DNA of 64,000 bases from Ampullaceana balthica (lineage: Eukaryota; Mollusca; Gastropoda; Lymnaeidae). Made by a program: the position numbers and the translations under genes. Position 1 is the first letter of the stretch. The number at the start of each line of letters is the position of its first letter. The stretch covers positions 88,501 to 152,500 of the forward strand of contig CALYLW010000211.1 in the NCBI GenBank assembly GCA_944989445.1, in the 5' to 3' direction. Below the pieces are notes generated by a model. The model ran no database searches. It worked only from the letters and a program-made list of their open reading frames with translations, and was not told the DNA's origin. Below are positions 24,351-35,100 of the stretch, one piece after another.

Positions 24351-24769
24351 GTAAAGAGGCTAGTTATAATTATATATATCTCTGTCAGTCTATATATATG
24401 TTACGCCCCAAGCCTGAGGTTAGGCCAGTTCCCAAATCGGTCAGCCATTTGCACTTTGGCTGAAGCATGTGGCCAATGTTCAATGTGCTATAAATTGCCA
24501 GTCTATATGCTTCTTTAGCCGGCTACTTTCAGAAGTGCTGATGCAAGACTGCCCAGTAGTTGGCACAGCTGTCAAGACATAGCCCAAACCAAGATTCAGT
24601 CAAACATGCCAGCTAAGATGTTCAGAATCTGATGATGACATGGATGCAGACAAGTGAATCAACCTATTGGGCTGCAGATCTCAGATTCATTCAATCATGC
24701 CATAAAACTTCGGGGGATTTAACTCAACAGCTTTGAAAAGTTTCATGGCAATTAGATGAATAAAATAAT

Positions 24770-24885
24770 ACCCATGGCGTAACATACACTGCAGACTTGC
24801 TCATAGATAGTGCAAAGAAAAGGGGGATAGAAGGGACACAAACTACAGCACGAAGAAATCAGAACAACTCGAATGAACATCGGGA
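24770..24885. repeat. Helitron-like fragment
   Basis: It shares gcagacttgctcatagatagtgcaaag and acacaaactacagcacgaag-type words with 13530-13610 and 14850-14920. It is a truncated copy inside the last GNPTG intron. Confidence 0.5.
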
Positions 24886-25062
24886 GGGGTGGGACATCGC
24901 TGACATATTGATGGCTGATGGTCTCGAGGCATGTGCACTGTGGCTAGCTACCTGCACCAACCTAGCTTGCCAACCATAAACTGTGATTGCCCAACTCTAG
25001 AGAGGGTCAGCTATGTTCGCAAAACAGGGCACAAACAAACATTTTTTAAAATTAAAAAATTA

Positions 25063-25137
25063 TGTTTCCGCTGAGGCTTGGACCCATTACCTCCCGCATG
25101 TAAAGCGGACGTGATAACCACTATATGTACTACGAAC
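25063..25137 (-). tRNA. tRNA-Val(TAC)-like sequence, probable pseudogene
   Basis: On the minus strand AGTGGTTATCACGTCCGC is followed by a TTTACAT loop (anticodon TAC) and GCGGGAGG, closely like metazoan tRNA-Val. The T arm GGGTCCAAGCC departs from GGTTCGAANCC at two places and extra bases sit in the D-arm region. The 3' acceptor GGAAACA pairs only partly with the 5' end. It is likely a decayed tRNA or SINE head. Confidence 0.4.
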
Positions 25138-25380
25138 AACATGTTATTCTGTGAAGGAACAACGCAAGAAGCATTGTTGGTCTCGAAACATGCCCCCCCC
25201 TTTTGAACCCATGTCGCTTGATTGGTGGACCCCACTCACTCTTGATCTTGTTCTGGTGAATTATTATATATATATAGATTTATAAAGCTTGAATAAGAAG
25301 AAAATAATAATTTATTTCTACATTACAGGTTTCTTAAATTATATAATTTATTTCTACTGATATTTTATTTAAAACCTTAG

Positions 25381-25403
25381 GATCTGAAGAACATGAATTC
25401 TAA
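25381..25403 (+). CDS. GNPTG: GNPTG-like last exon
   Basis: After the acceptor aaaaccttag, the two bases GA complete Gly (from the previous phase-1 donor). The frame then reads SEEHEF and stop TAA at 25401-25403. Phase fits exactly. The human protein continues for about 40 weakly conserved residues, so this tail is shorter. A longer alternative last exon cannot be excluded. Confidence 0.75.
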
Positions 25404-25701
25404 ATCAACAATTTAAAAATGGATGAATCCCAACAAAATCACTCAGCACATCAACCATGATAAAAGAGATGTGAACCATGAAATCAGCAAGTGTACAAGA
25501 TAATTAATAAAAAAATTTTTTTAAAAGAACATGTTGATATTAGAATAATTTAAAAGATTCCTCTTTTCATGAAGGTAAAGAAAAAATTTAGAGCCTCATA
25601 TATTTTCTTGACCAAGCAGGCAACATTGATTGGATTAGCAAGACAAGAGTTGTGATGTTTTATAAGTCATACTTTTTACTATTACTATTAATTCATCATT
25701 A

Positions 25702-25707
25702 AATAAA
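25702..25707 (+). terminator. Candidate poly(A) signal AATAAA for GNPTG-like gene
   Basis: AATAAA lies about 300 bp after the stop codon. Another AATAAA is at 25506-25511, about 100 bp after the stop. Which is used cannot be told from sequence alone. Confidence 0.45.
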
Positions 25708-25903
25708 ATTCAAAATTAACTCCTTATTTCTTGTTTAATCACATTTACATTACGAATACCTGGTACAAGCACTAAAAAAAGTGATACATCCTAAGCCTAA
25801 TGAACTTAAGTTCCTTCTTATCACAAAACAAGCACACAATGATAACTTATTTCTCTGCAATTGATCTTGAACATTTAATGATCAATGGAGGGCTAAACAG
25901 TAA

Positions 25904-27128
25904 TGGGTCCGTCCATAAAGTACCTCACGCTAATTTTGACCATTTTCGTCCTTCCTCCCCCCTGTCACAAACTCGCACAAATCTCGGGGAACCCCCCCCC
26001 CTAAAGTACGTCACACTTTTGAATTAAAAAAACAAAATACAACTAATTAAAATATTTAATTTAATACTTAACACACACTTCACTATTAAACTGTATTAAA
26101 ATATAAAATTTCCACTTAAAAGTAGGGATGTCCCGGGTCAAAATTTTGAAATCCGGCCACAGCTGGATTTGGCCTGGATTTATGAAGTGAAATTCTGCCG
26201 GAGCAGGATTTGTAAAAATAGCCGGATTTTCCGGAGCTGGAGTCGAAATCCGGTACGCCCCTACTTAAAAGAACTATCAGATTATTAAAATGATTTTAAT
26301 AGTAGAATAGTCAATTGTCAACAGTTGTCACAGTTATTCCATGAAACAGTAACTCAATCTAGATCGAATTTGAAAACAAAAATTAGACAATTATATAATA
26401 CACATCATTTATCTGCAACCTTTTCATTTACAATGGGTGAGGTCAAGTTTTAGATTATGCAATCTATTGACACAGGATAAGAAGTAGATGAGCAAAACTT
26501 GACCTCACTCAGTGATTAAATAATAAAAAGGAAACATACAATTTGACTAGAAAAAAAAACTAGATTGACACCAACTCTTGTGCTATATTGAATCTGTTTA
26601 TTATGGTCCTGTGAATTATGTTTAATTCAAAATATTCACTTGACATCATCTTTAATACCATGGTGAAGTGAAGTGTTCATAAATCATTCATAGTTACGAC
26701 TGACATTAATATTTCACCATCATCGTTTCCTGGAAGGATACTTGCACACAGATCAACTCTTCCTCATCTAGCCACTCAACAGCCTCTATATGTGCATTTT
26801 CTCTTCGGGCAATAACTGCCATGGGTTCTCTTTGCCTTCTAGAAGCGATTCTCAAAGGACGGATGCGTTTTATCTGAGTTGATTCTTCTTGAACAGTTTG
26901 GGTGGGCACATTCTCCTGAGCCCGAGTTCTGTCTTGTCCTGCATATTTCTTCAACATTGTTTGTGAGGCAAAATGTAGGTGAAAATTATATTTAAAGCTA
27001 TTTAAATTCTACACAAAAAAAATTAAAAAAATAAAAACAATAAAGAAGAAAGAAAAAATAAATGTGTGATATCACACATGGCCTGACCCCCCCCCCTTTG
27101 GAACGTGACATACTTTATGGACGGCCCC
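25904..27128 (-). mobile_element. Transposon with GGGGCCGTCCATAAAGTA-type ends
   Basis: Left end gggtccgtccataaagtacctcacgc and right end tgacatactttatggacggcccc form inverted ends of a family seen about ten times here. Unlike the short MITEs it has a 0.9 kb interior, shared with 56283-57773. Inside are a short open frame (26706-26957, minus) and a nested 145-bp element at 26124-26266 whose inverted ends are AAGTAGGG and CCCCTACTT. Confidence 0.7.
26706..26957 (-). CDS. Unknown transposon-borne open frame
   Basis: Eighty-three codons begin MLKKYAGQDRTRAQENVPTQ and are rich in Arg/Glu, with a basic stretch RIRPLRIASRRQREP and an acidic end VEWLDEEELICVQ. A broken copy of the same frame is at 56918-57130 on the + strand inside a sister element, so it belongs to the transposon family. 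I do not recognise the protein; it may be the end of a transposase or an accessory protein. No catalytic motif is visible. Confidence 0.5.
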   Translation of the reverse strand: MLKKYAGQDRTRAQENVPTQTVQEESTQIKRIRPLRIASRRQREPMAVIARRENAHIEAVEWLDEEELICVQVSFQETMMVKY

Positions 27129-27362
27129 AATAGAGATCGCACTTTTTTTTTAAAAAAGTTTGGCAAATCATATTTTCATTAATATTTCGTAATAATTTTT
27201 ATATTAAAAAATACTTTATTGTATAAAGCTCTCAGTAAACATGTTCAACATTGCATTTATTTAATTAAATAGGAATACTGAATAGTTATTCAAGGAAATA
27301 ACTAGTTTTTGTAGTGTTAGAGTGGCCAGACCTTTAGTAACTGAGAGCCATTTTAAAGTATT

Positions 27363-29480
27363 AAATAAAACAAACCCGTAAAAACAAAGTTTTTGACTAT
27401 AAATCCCTTATATATGAGACATAACTAACAGTATTGATTATTTTCAAACGCGACAAACATTTACAGACTGAATCTGTCTTATCTCAACTTTGCTTCATAA
27501 CCCTGAGAGAGAGGAAATGTCTGGTCACCTATCACTGGAGCGAGCTCAGCGTGACACGTAAAATGTCAACAAAAGCACGCCGGTACTTCGATGGGTCGCG
27601 TCAACGCGTGACTGAACAATCACGTGATAAAACAAACCCGTAAAAACAAAGTTTTTGACTATAAATCCCTTATATATGAGACATAACTAACAGTATTGAT
27701 TATTTTCAAACATTTACAGACTGAATCTGTCTTAACTCAACTTTGCATCATAACCCTAGTGGGGGGAGGGGTGGGTGGGGGGGGGGAGAGGGGAAAAGGC
27801 TGGTCACCGATTCGCTTGACCGAGCTCAGAGTGACACGTAAAATGTAAACAAAAGCGCCCGTCGCTTCGTTGGGTCACCTCAATGCGGCAGCTGAAAATT
27901 TCACGTGGGAAAAAAACAATAACAAACCATGAATTTGAAGTACATACCTCATATAAGGATAAACTAAAAATGCATTAATTTAATTACGGTACGTTCGATC
28001 GATCTGAAATTTTGATACGATGCATTGTTAGGTTAGACGGGTCCGTGTGCCAAATTTCAGTTCGATCGGATCACGGGAAGTGGGTCATTTTAGACTTTTG
28101 TTTTTCCGCCCGCCGAGCCCATGAGAGAGATGATGAGAGAGAGACAGAGAGAGAGACGGCGGTGAAGTTAATATAAGGGATTTAAATAAAACAAACCCGT
28201 AAAAACAAAGTTTTTGACTATAAATCCCTTATATATGAGACATAACTAACAGTATTGATTATTTTCAAACATTTACAGACTGAATCTGTCTTAACTCAAC
28301 TTTGCATCATAACCCTAGTGAGGGGGGGGGGTGGGGGGGAGAGGGGAAAAGTCTGGTCCCCGATTCGCTTGACCGAGCTCAGAGTGACACGTAAAATGTA
28401 AACAAAAGCGCCCGTCGCTTCGTTGGGTCACCTCAATGCGGCAGCTCAAAATTTCACGTGGGGAAAAAAACAATAACAAACCATGAATTTGAAGTACATA
28501 CCTCATATAAGGATAAACTAATAAAACAAACCCGTAAAAACAAAGTTTTTGACTATAAATCCCTTATATATGAGACATAACTAACAGTATTGATTATTTT
28601 CAAACATTTACAGACTGACACCGAGTGATGTCCCTTGTCTTTAATAAATGGGGGTGGGATGTGAGGGGGTGTCGGCACGACGGTCGGCGTCAACACGACG
28701 GTCGGCGTCAACTCAAACTCACGTGGAAGTGGGAAAAAAACCACAATAACAAAACAGTGAATTTAAATTACATACCTCATATAAGGATAAACTAAAAATG
28801 CATTAATTTAATTACGGTTCGTTCGATCGATCTGAAATTTTGATACGATGCATTGTTAGGTCAGACGGGTCCGTGTGCCAAATTTCAGTTCGATCGGATC
28901 ATGGGAAGTGGGTCATTTTTGACTTCTGTTTTTTCGCCCGCCGAGCCCAAGACAGACAGAGAGAGAGAGAGAGAGAGACGGCCGCGAAGTTAATATAAGG
29001 CATTTAAAAATGCATTAATTTAATTACGGTACGTTCGATCGATCTGAAATTTTGATACGATGCATTGTTAGGTTAGACGGGTCCGTGTGCCAAATTTCAG
29101 TTCGATCGGATCACGGGAAGTGGGTCATTTTCGACTTTTGTTTTTCCGCCCGCCGAGCCCATGAGAGAGACAGAGAGAGACGGCCGGGAAGTTAATATAA
29201 GGGATTTAAAAAAAACAATAACAGTGAAATTGAATTACATACCTCGTATAGAGATAAACTAAAAATGCATTAATTTAATTACGGTACGTTCGATCGATCT
29301 GAAATTTTGATACGATGCATTGTTAGGTGACACGGGTCCGTGTGCCAAATTTCAGCCCGATGCCATCACGGGAAGTGGGTCATTTTTGACTTTTGTTTTT
29401 TCCGCCCGCCCAAGACAGAGATGACGACAGAACTACAGAGACGGCGGTGAAGTTAATATAAATAAATAAATAAAATATAA
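27363..29480. repeat. Array of Helitron-like modules
   Basis: Four copies of the head (acaaacccgtaaaaacaaag, near 27370, 27632, 28192 and 28528) and four of the tail module (gttcgatcgatctgaaatttt...GA-rich...taatataagggattta, near 27990, 28810, 29035 and 29285) are joined in tandem, complete or partial. The array is inserted between agagccattttaaagta and agagccgctttgaagca, parts of an older hAT-like repeat. G runs up to 10 and GA runs occur. Confidence 0.75.
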
Positions 29481-30921
29481 GGGATTTAAAAATAGTTGAG
29501 AGCCGCTTTGAAGCACTATGGATAATTAAACTTGGCTTGGAAATCTTCCAGTACTAATTGTAACATATGATTAATAAATTGTACTCGAGATGCAATGTGA
29601 ACACAGAAGAGCCGCATGCGGCTCACGGGCTGCTGTTTGCCCACCGTTGTATTATTGTATTGATGTAAGTAGAAAGTACTTTTTTTTTGGGGGGGGGGAT
29701 GATTGAAAAAAATTATCTCTTTGTTTTAGACAAATGGAGTATTTTTTAAATGGGAGGTCAGGGAATGAATTAAAACATTTTACCAGTATCATTTAAAACG
29801 CGAAGGGTCTTGGGAAAACACACATTTGGAAATGAGTATTGCAACATTTTGGTGAAACAACTACAACACTTACTGTTATACTATAACTATATGTGACTTA
29901 ACAGTTTCAACTACTTAACTAACTCAATATGTATGTTAATTTGTGTATGCGAAGATAAATAATATTAACTTATCATCGTCTGAATGCATTAAAAAAAATT
30001 AAGTTTTTACAGGCATTACTACAATTAATGGGGTATACTTTAAAATAAATTAAATTTTTAGCACTTAATCTCTTGCAATACTGACCGCTTACAGTACTTA
30101 ACAATTTTTTTTTCTATCTGTCACTATAAATAATAGCTTTTAGAATAAAATTAATTTTAAAAAAACAAAACAACTAAAAATAATTAACTACCTGTATTGT
30201 AACTGTAAGTGGCCGTCCATAAATGACGTCACGCACCTAGGGGGGGTAACACTTTTGTGACGAGGGGGGGAGGGGGGTTGAAGAAATGTGACGTCACATC
30301 AAAAGGGTAACTTTAATTAAAACTTCCACTGAAATATTTGGTCGCTTACAATTTGTTTAATGATTTTTATTTAAATTTATTTTAAATCAGTGCTTCTCAA
30401 TATGCCAGTTGGTAGGCCATCAGACGCTGGTTGGCGTAAACTAACAAGACACGAAAATTAAATCTAATAATCCTTAAGTTTGAGAACCCACACGATAACC
30501 TATGAAATGGCGTCGTTTGATGTTGACATTAAAGTTAAAGCATTTGTGATGTAACCGCAGCTCCGTTTGGTTCTCTCACCGCGAACTTTTTTGCACGTTA
30601 CCCCAAAATATACAAGTTTATGTGTGCGTTACCCCCCCCCCTTCCCCAGGCCCCAGACTTTAGGTCCTGCTCACATGACTCGGGGATTTGAGGGAGCGTC
30701 ATTAGCGAAAATGCTACTGGTGAGTTTTACAAGCATGACAAGTGTCTAAAATGATCTGAATAGGATTATGTGTAGATGTTTAAGCCAAAACAACACGGAA
30801 TATCCTTTTTCTTTAAAAAAGGGGGGTCTATTTGATAGAATTATAAACGTTTTTGATATAATTGTTCGATTTGTTTTTGGTCAAACGCCCCTGGCCATTC
30901 TAGATATAATGATAAATGAGC

Positions 30922-31493
30922 CAGGGGCGGATTAAGACTGCACGGGGCCCCTGGCTGCAATTCAAACTGGGGCCCTCCCTATCCACCAAGCGTCCCTTTA
31001 AATAAAATGATAGCTAGCAGCTAATATAAGACCGTAACTTGTAACTAAATAGTTAATCGGTTCCTTTAACATACTTTGTCTGTACTACGGGATCGGCCTT
31101 CCCAGCCAAAGATTATTCATGAAAAAATTGGAATATGAAGAAATAACTGTTTGCCGGTATCCTAATACTAATATTGAGTGTAAAAATACAATTAAAAAAA
31201 GAAAATTGTGCTCACGCCGGGAATCGATCGCGTGACCGCTTGCACAGCAGGGCGACTTTCTACCTCAAGACCACAAAAAGGTGAAGTTTAAAAATATAAA
31301 AAATAATCTTTAATATTTTCTCTTAGTGAGCCTATAAAATCAGTTTTTTTAATTATTTAATTTACGATATTTTCAAGAATTCATGCAAACATTTGTCCAT
31401 CTTTCTTATAAAATATACTAAACTTGGGGGCCCCTAATCATCGGGGGCCCATGGCTTTTGCCCGTCCAGCCCTCCCCCCTTAATCCGCCATAG
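30922..31493. mobile_element. 572-bp non-autonomous hAT with perfect 8-bp duplication
   Basis: Starts CAGGGGCGGATTAAG and ends with the reverse of CTATGGCGGATTAAG. The target duplication aaatgagc is exact (30914-30921 and 31494-31501). It is a short relative of 478-1726. A tRNA-like segment lies inside at 31205-31272. Confidence 0.92.
31205..31272 (-). other. tRNA-like segment inside a hAT MITE
   Basis: The minus strand has an A-box-like GTGGTCTTGAGG and a B-box-like GGTCACGCGATCGATTCCC, with a TGC triplet (CTGTGCAAGC) in the anticodon region. The fold is imperfect. It is likely a captured or decayed tRNA/SINE head. Confidence 0.4.
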
Positions 31494-32883
31494 AAATGAG
31501 CCCATTTAAAATTAGTCAAGTATTCATTAACTTTATTTAATGCATCAAATTCTTGACATTGCAATTCGAGAGGAGCACAAAACTACTTTTCTTCTTAGCT
31601 CAGTTTTTAAGGCATTAATTTTAAATATCACAGAAAGGATACGTGATACAGGCAAGTCATGTGGATTAAGATTTATTGTCACTCGTGTCAATATAAATGA
31701 AAGTATGGTAGATTCAGGTGTCTTCGTATAGTACGTAGGTAAGAAATCTACATAGTTGTCAAAATTTTAAAAATGCATTTTCTGGAATGGACATATGTTT
31801 CAAGCGTACACGTAGACATGACGTATTTTAATATATCTAGTGGATTGTATATGAAGAAGTATTTATTGAAATTATAACTTTTTTTAAAAATAAAATTGAC
31901 ACCAAATAATGGCTTGGATGAACGTGATGAGATTTTATGAGTGTATGTTTGACCGACTCAATGCTTGTGAGTAGCAATGGCAAATCCCCACGAGCACCAA
32001 TGTCAAGTCGGGGTTTGTTTTGTTTTTTTATGATGAGGTTCCTACGGCACTGAATCTTTGATCTACCAAATAGGAAGACGGGAAAGCAGTACACAACTTC
32101 TGTACAATAACCCATAATGCAGGATATAAAATTGGGATCTGATTTTGTAACCAGAATTTGTGGTATCCTAGTTCAAACATTGGTTTATATTCCTCATTTC
32201 AATAAGCTGATCCTGTATTAGTATGGATTCATCTGTGTTTGGGATGTGAGTTTGTCCACGCGCAAAAGGGTTTGCAATAAACGCAGATATTACGCTTTTA
32301 GTTTTGATTAAATTTAATTGGTTACCTTGTAGTTTCAAATTACTTTCGTTTAAGTTGGTAAATAAATCATTCATAAAGGATATGTCATTTTTAGTTGATT
32401 GTGTTGCAGATCATTATATCATTGTCTTTGTTTTCCAGGAATTCCAACACTGAATCAAACAGAGCATAAAATCGATTTAAATATGTACTTGTTGATAACC
32501 AAAGTACTTCTTTGTGTATAAGTAAACGATTATAGTCTTTTTTTTCAAAAAAAAAGGTTGAATAAATAATATCTCATTGATGGCATTCCTTTATTGACTT
32601 TATCAACTGCTCTAATGACATAATCTAGTGCTCAATGCAAATCATTCAGATTTTTTGCGAATAAATGATGTGAGATAAATGACACAATGTACTGATTATA
32701 AATTTGGTACAGCTTTATTTTTTTTTAGGTATGACAGAAAGTCAAGGGTATTGCTTTAACTTTAAAATATCTCTGCAATTCAGCAAATAACGTTTCACCT
32801 TTCACGTATCTGTTTCCAAAAATTTAGCCATACTTCAAATATTCAACAACACTGTATTGTCGGCATTGTTTCTTCGGCTCACT

Positions 32884-33052
32884 CAGTGCTGGATTCATCT
32901 ATTTGCTAAACAAGCGATAGCTTAGGGCCCCTGCCTTCTTGGAGGCCTCCAGGGATTTTTTTTCATATTTGAAACTGACATAGAATATCTGGACTTCAAA
33001 AGGGCCCCCAATATCTCAAATGGCTTAGGGCTCAAGTCTAAATCCGGCCTTG
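32884..33052. mobile_element. 169-bp hAT MITE
   Basis: Ends CAGTGCTGGATT and, in reverse, CAAGGCCGGATT. The flanks ggctcact and gactcact match at 7 of 8. It is nested in the ZBED-like hAT. Confidence 0.75.
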
Positions 33053-33962
33053 GACTCACTCATTCTCTTATATGTTTTAACAAACCACTGTTACTGTTAG
33101 TAATAATAATTAACGTTTTCAATGGAATGCTGCAGTAAAGCCCTATTGTACAAAAATATTTGATGATTTTATTGATAGGATACAATTTAGATAAATATAG
33201 CTTCACCACACATCTCAAATTACCCAACCTTGCAACCCGCGTAGGTTTAAGTTAAAAACTTGTATTTTCTGACCTAGCTATAGGAATTCAGCATTTCTTA
33301 CGAGCTTGACCTTTCAACAAACCAAGTATTTTGATTGGTTATAGCTGTGGAAATTACCATACCTTTTCTACTACCTTTTCTAGGAAAAAACAACATTGTA
33401 TACAAGAATGATAGCTCCTAAGATGGTATTTAATTAGTAGAAAATGCATTGAGACACTTTTTTATTATCATATTTATTTTTATTTCCATAATAATAAAAA
33501 TTGATCATAGTTTTATTATTTTATATTAAACCTTGCACGGACCCCCTGACGTTGTTCAGGGACCCCCAAATCAATTTTCATTTCCCACGGAATGGTACCG
33601 GGGCCGGGGACCACTTTGGGAACCACTGATGTAAGAATGTAGACCTTCACTAAATAAATAATACATACTTAAATGACAATAAAAGTGATTTTAAACATAC
33701 TTATTTTCAAATAGAAAATAAGGTTTTATTTTATTTTATTTTATTTTTTTTGGGGGGGGGGTCAAAGCTTTGTGACGAGGGTGGGGGGTAAAAATGGGCC
33801 AAAATCGCGTGACGTCATTTATGGACGGCCCCTAACTATATCAGTGCTTAACTAAACAATGAAAATTAGCGTGCGCAAATAATTGACTAACTTAACTATA
33901 TATAATATATATATCTCCATACAGTAAACACGCTAAAGGATAGTTGCCACTATATTGGTAAT

Positions 33963-34771
33963 TTAGAAGGGAAAAGTGGCCTTGGCTTGATTAAATTTTT
34001 GTAAATTTGCAAGAGCATTTCGTTTAGAATCTTCAGTGGATCGGGCATAAGGTCTGGTTAAATTGTCTTTCCGTAGTGTTACACCAAAACCAGGTCTGTC
34101 TGGGAGATCAATGTATCCATCTTTAGGTAATGGCTCGTCTGGAAATAAGCCCCCAAAGTAAGGAACAATTTCATCGGCTTTGTTACTTAAATTGATGTAT
34201 TCTGCTAAAGGGCAGTTGTTGAAAGCATATTGGAGATGGTAGGAAAAAACACTTGAACCGTGGGGAATGACCAAAGTGTCAGTGGCAGATGCCATTGCCA
34301 CCACTCGCCTAGCCTCTGTCATTCCACCCAGCCAAGTAATATCTGGTTGTATTATGTCCACACAGCGTGATTCTAGTAATTTCTGAAACCCATATCTGGT
34401 GTATTCGTGTTCTCCTGTTGCTAGTAGTATGCTGGATGTTCTCAGGTTTTCACGGACTTGACAGTAGCCATCATAACAATCTGGCATAAGATACTCCTCA
34501 ATCCACTTTATTCCATAGGGTTCCAGACATCTTGCAAGTTTGGTCGCGTAAGGAACTGTGAGCGCCATGTAACAATCCAAACTTAACGGAAAGTCTGGTC
34601 CCACTTTCTCTCTCCAGGATTTAAAAAACTCCACATTTTCCCGCAAACCATCGTCACCAGCGCTTGGACCATAACAACAAGGTATTTTTGCTCCTACAAA
34701 ACCAAGTTTCTGAGCTAAATCGGGCCGGGCAGTGGTTGAGTAGACGGGCAGGCGGTCCTTGGTTTTACCAC
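33963..34771 (-). CDS. Dehydratase exon C: catalytic barrel and C terminus
   Basis: The acceptor is tttcctggcag and the exon starts GT, completing Gly split from exon B. It reads GGKTKDRLPVYSTTARPDLA, KLGFVGAKIPCCYGPS, then LSLDCYMALTVPYATKLARC, KWIEEYLMPDCYDGY, LATGEHEYTRYGF, DIIQPDITWLGGM, VIPHGSSVFSYH, and ends with the family's PDRPGFGVTL block and stop. All expected metal and acid/base residues are present. There are no internal stops over 268 codons, so it looks functional. Confidence 0.95.
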
Positions 34772-34833
34772 CTGCCAGGAAAAAAAAACAATGACAGAAT
34801 TAGGCGGCGATTTCAAATGAATTTCCAAGCCTG

Positions 34834-35100
34834 TGTAACAGGCCAGATTAAACCCCCGACCAGAATATACCCGGGTATAAACTGGCCTAGGCCAGAATAT
34901 ACCCGGGTATAATCTGACCTAGGCCAGAATATACTCCGGGGGTTAAACTGTCCTAGGCCAAATTATACCCCTCCAGGCCAGAATATACCCCTTGACAACA
35001 TGAGGATATATAGTAAAAAATGATTGAATGACTATATAGACATTCTATTAGAGTTTTAGCTATGTCAGAGAAGTCAAACTCATTTCTTAGGTATGAAAGA
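34834..35100. repeat. Left terminal inverted repeat of the long-TIR element
   Basis: It pairs with about 40570-40803. Sub-terminal words ggccagaatatacccgggt and cctaggcc recur three to four times, typical of transposase-binding arrays. The same terminus is at 55735-55935, inverted. Confidence 0.85.

Larger units (their letters stand above)
2415..25403 (+). other. GNPTG: GNPTG-like gene: GlcNAc-1-phosphotransferase gamma subunit (locus, 5' partial)
   Basis: Seven exons at 2415-2558, 7908-7991, 8876-8969, 19945-20142, 23990-24139, 24293-24350 and 25381-25403 all have AG/GT borders and matching phases. Together they give 249 residues plus a stop, against about 305 in the human protein; only the N-terminal signal-peptide exon is lacking. 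The protein is the gamma subunit of the alpha2-beta2-gamma2 phosphotransferase, which helps add GlcNAc-1-phosphate to mannose of lysosomal enzymes in the Golgi. Conserved features seen: six MRH cysteines, the EPETCKY segment, two N-glycosylation sequons (SNIT, NNTY) at the places of the two human sites, and a C-terminal cysteine in LETCKI at the place of the human dimer-forming cysteine. Gene identity rests on the whole chain of motifs. An OS-9 or glucosidase II beta MRH protein fits worse, because the C-terminal helix is GNPTG-specific. Confidence 0.92.
30388..33628 (-). mobile_element. ZBED-like hAT transposon, degraded
   Basis: Ends are CAGTGCTTCTCAA and, in reverse, CAGTGGTTCCC. The minus strand at 32168-32374 reads NDLFTNLNESNLKLQGNQLN, the N-terminal region of ZBED/SCAND3-type hAT transposases. 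Two smaller hATs (30922-31493, 32884-33052) are nested in it. The target duplication is unclear. Confidence 0.65.
30209..33832. mobile_element. TGACGTCA-ended MITE split by a large hAT
   Basis: Ends are gtggccgtccataaatgacg and the reverse of cgtcatttatggacggcccc, with TAA on both outer sides (30206-30208, 33833-33835). The intact relative at 59320-59721 is 402 bp. Here the middle is replaced by the 3.2 kb element 30388-33628. The 3-bp TAA/TTA duplication suggests the PIF/Harbinger group; this is inferred. Confidence 0.75.

Noticed and set aside
24400..24530. LTR start (TGTTACGCCCC) of a gypsy-type element
   Set aside because: Only a short terminal-looking word; no second LTR, primer-binding site or coding region was seen.
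25063..25137. Functional tRNA-Val gene
   Set aside because: The anticodon arm is good, but the T arm has two mismatches and the acceptor pairs poorly, so it is listed only as a tRNA-like pseudogene.
30388..33628. 8-bp target duplication around the ZBED-like hAT
   Set aside because: ttttaaat and atgtaaga do not match convincingly; the element is kept on the basis of ends and coding remnant only.
34664..34912. 82-codon + strand frame next to the dehydratase exon
   Set aside because: Antisense to exon C and the transposon terminus; no homology recognised.
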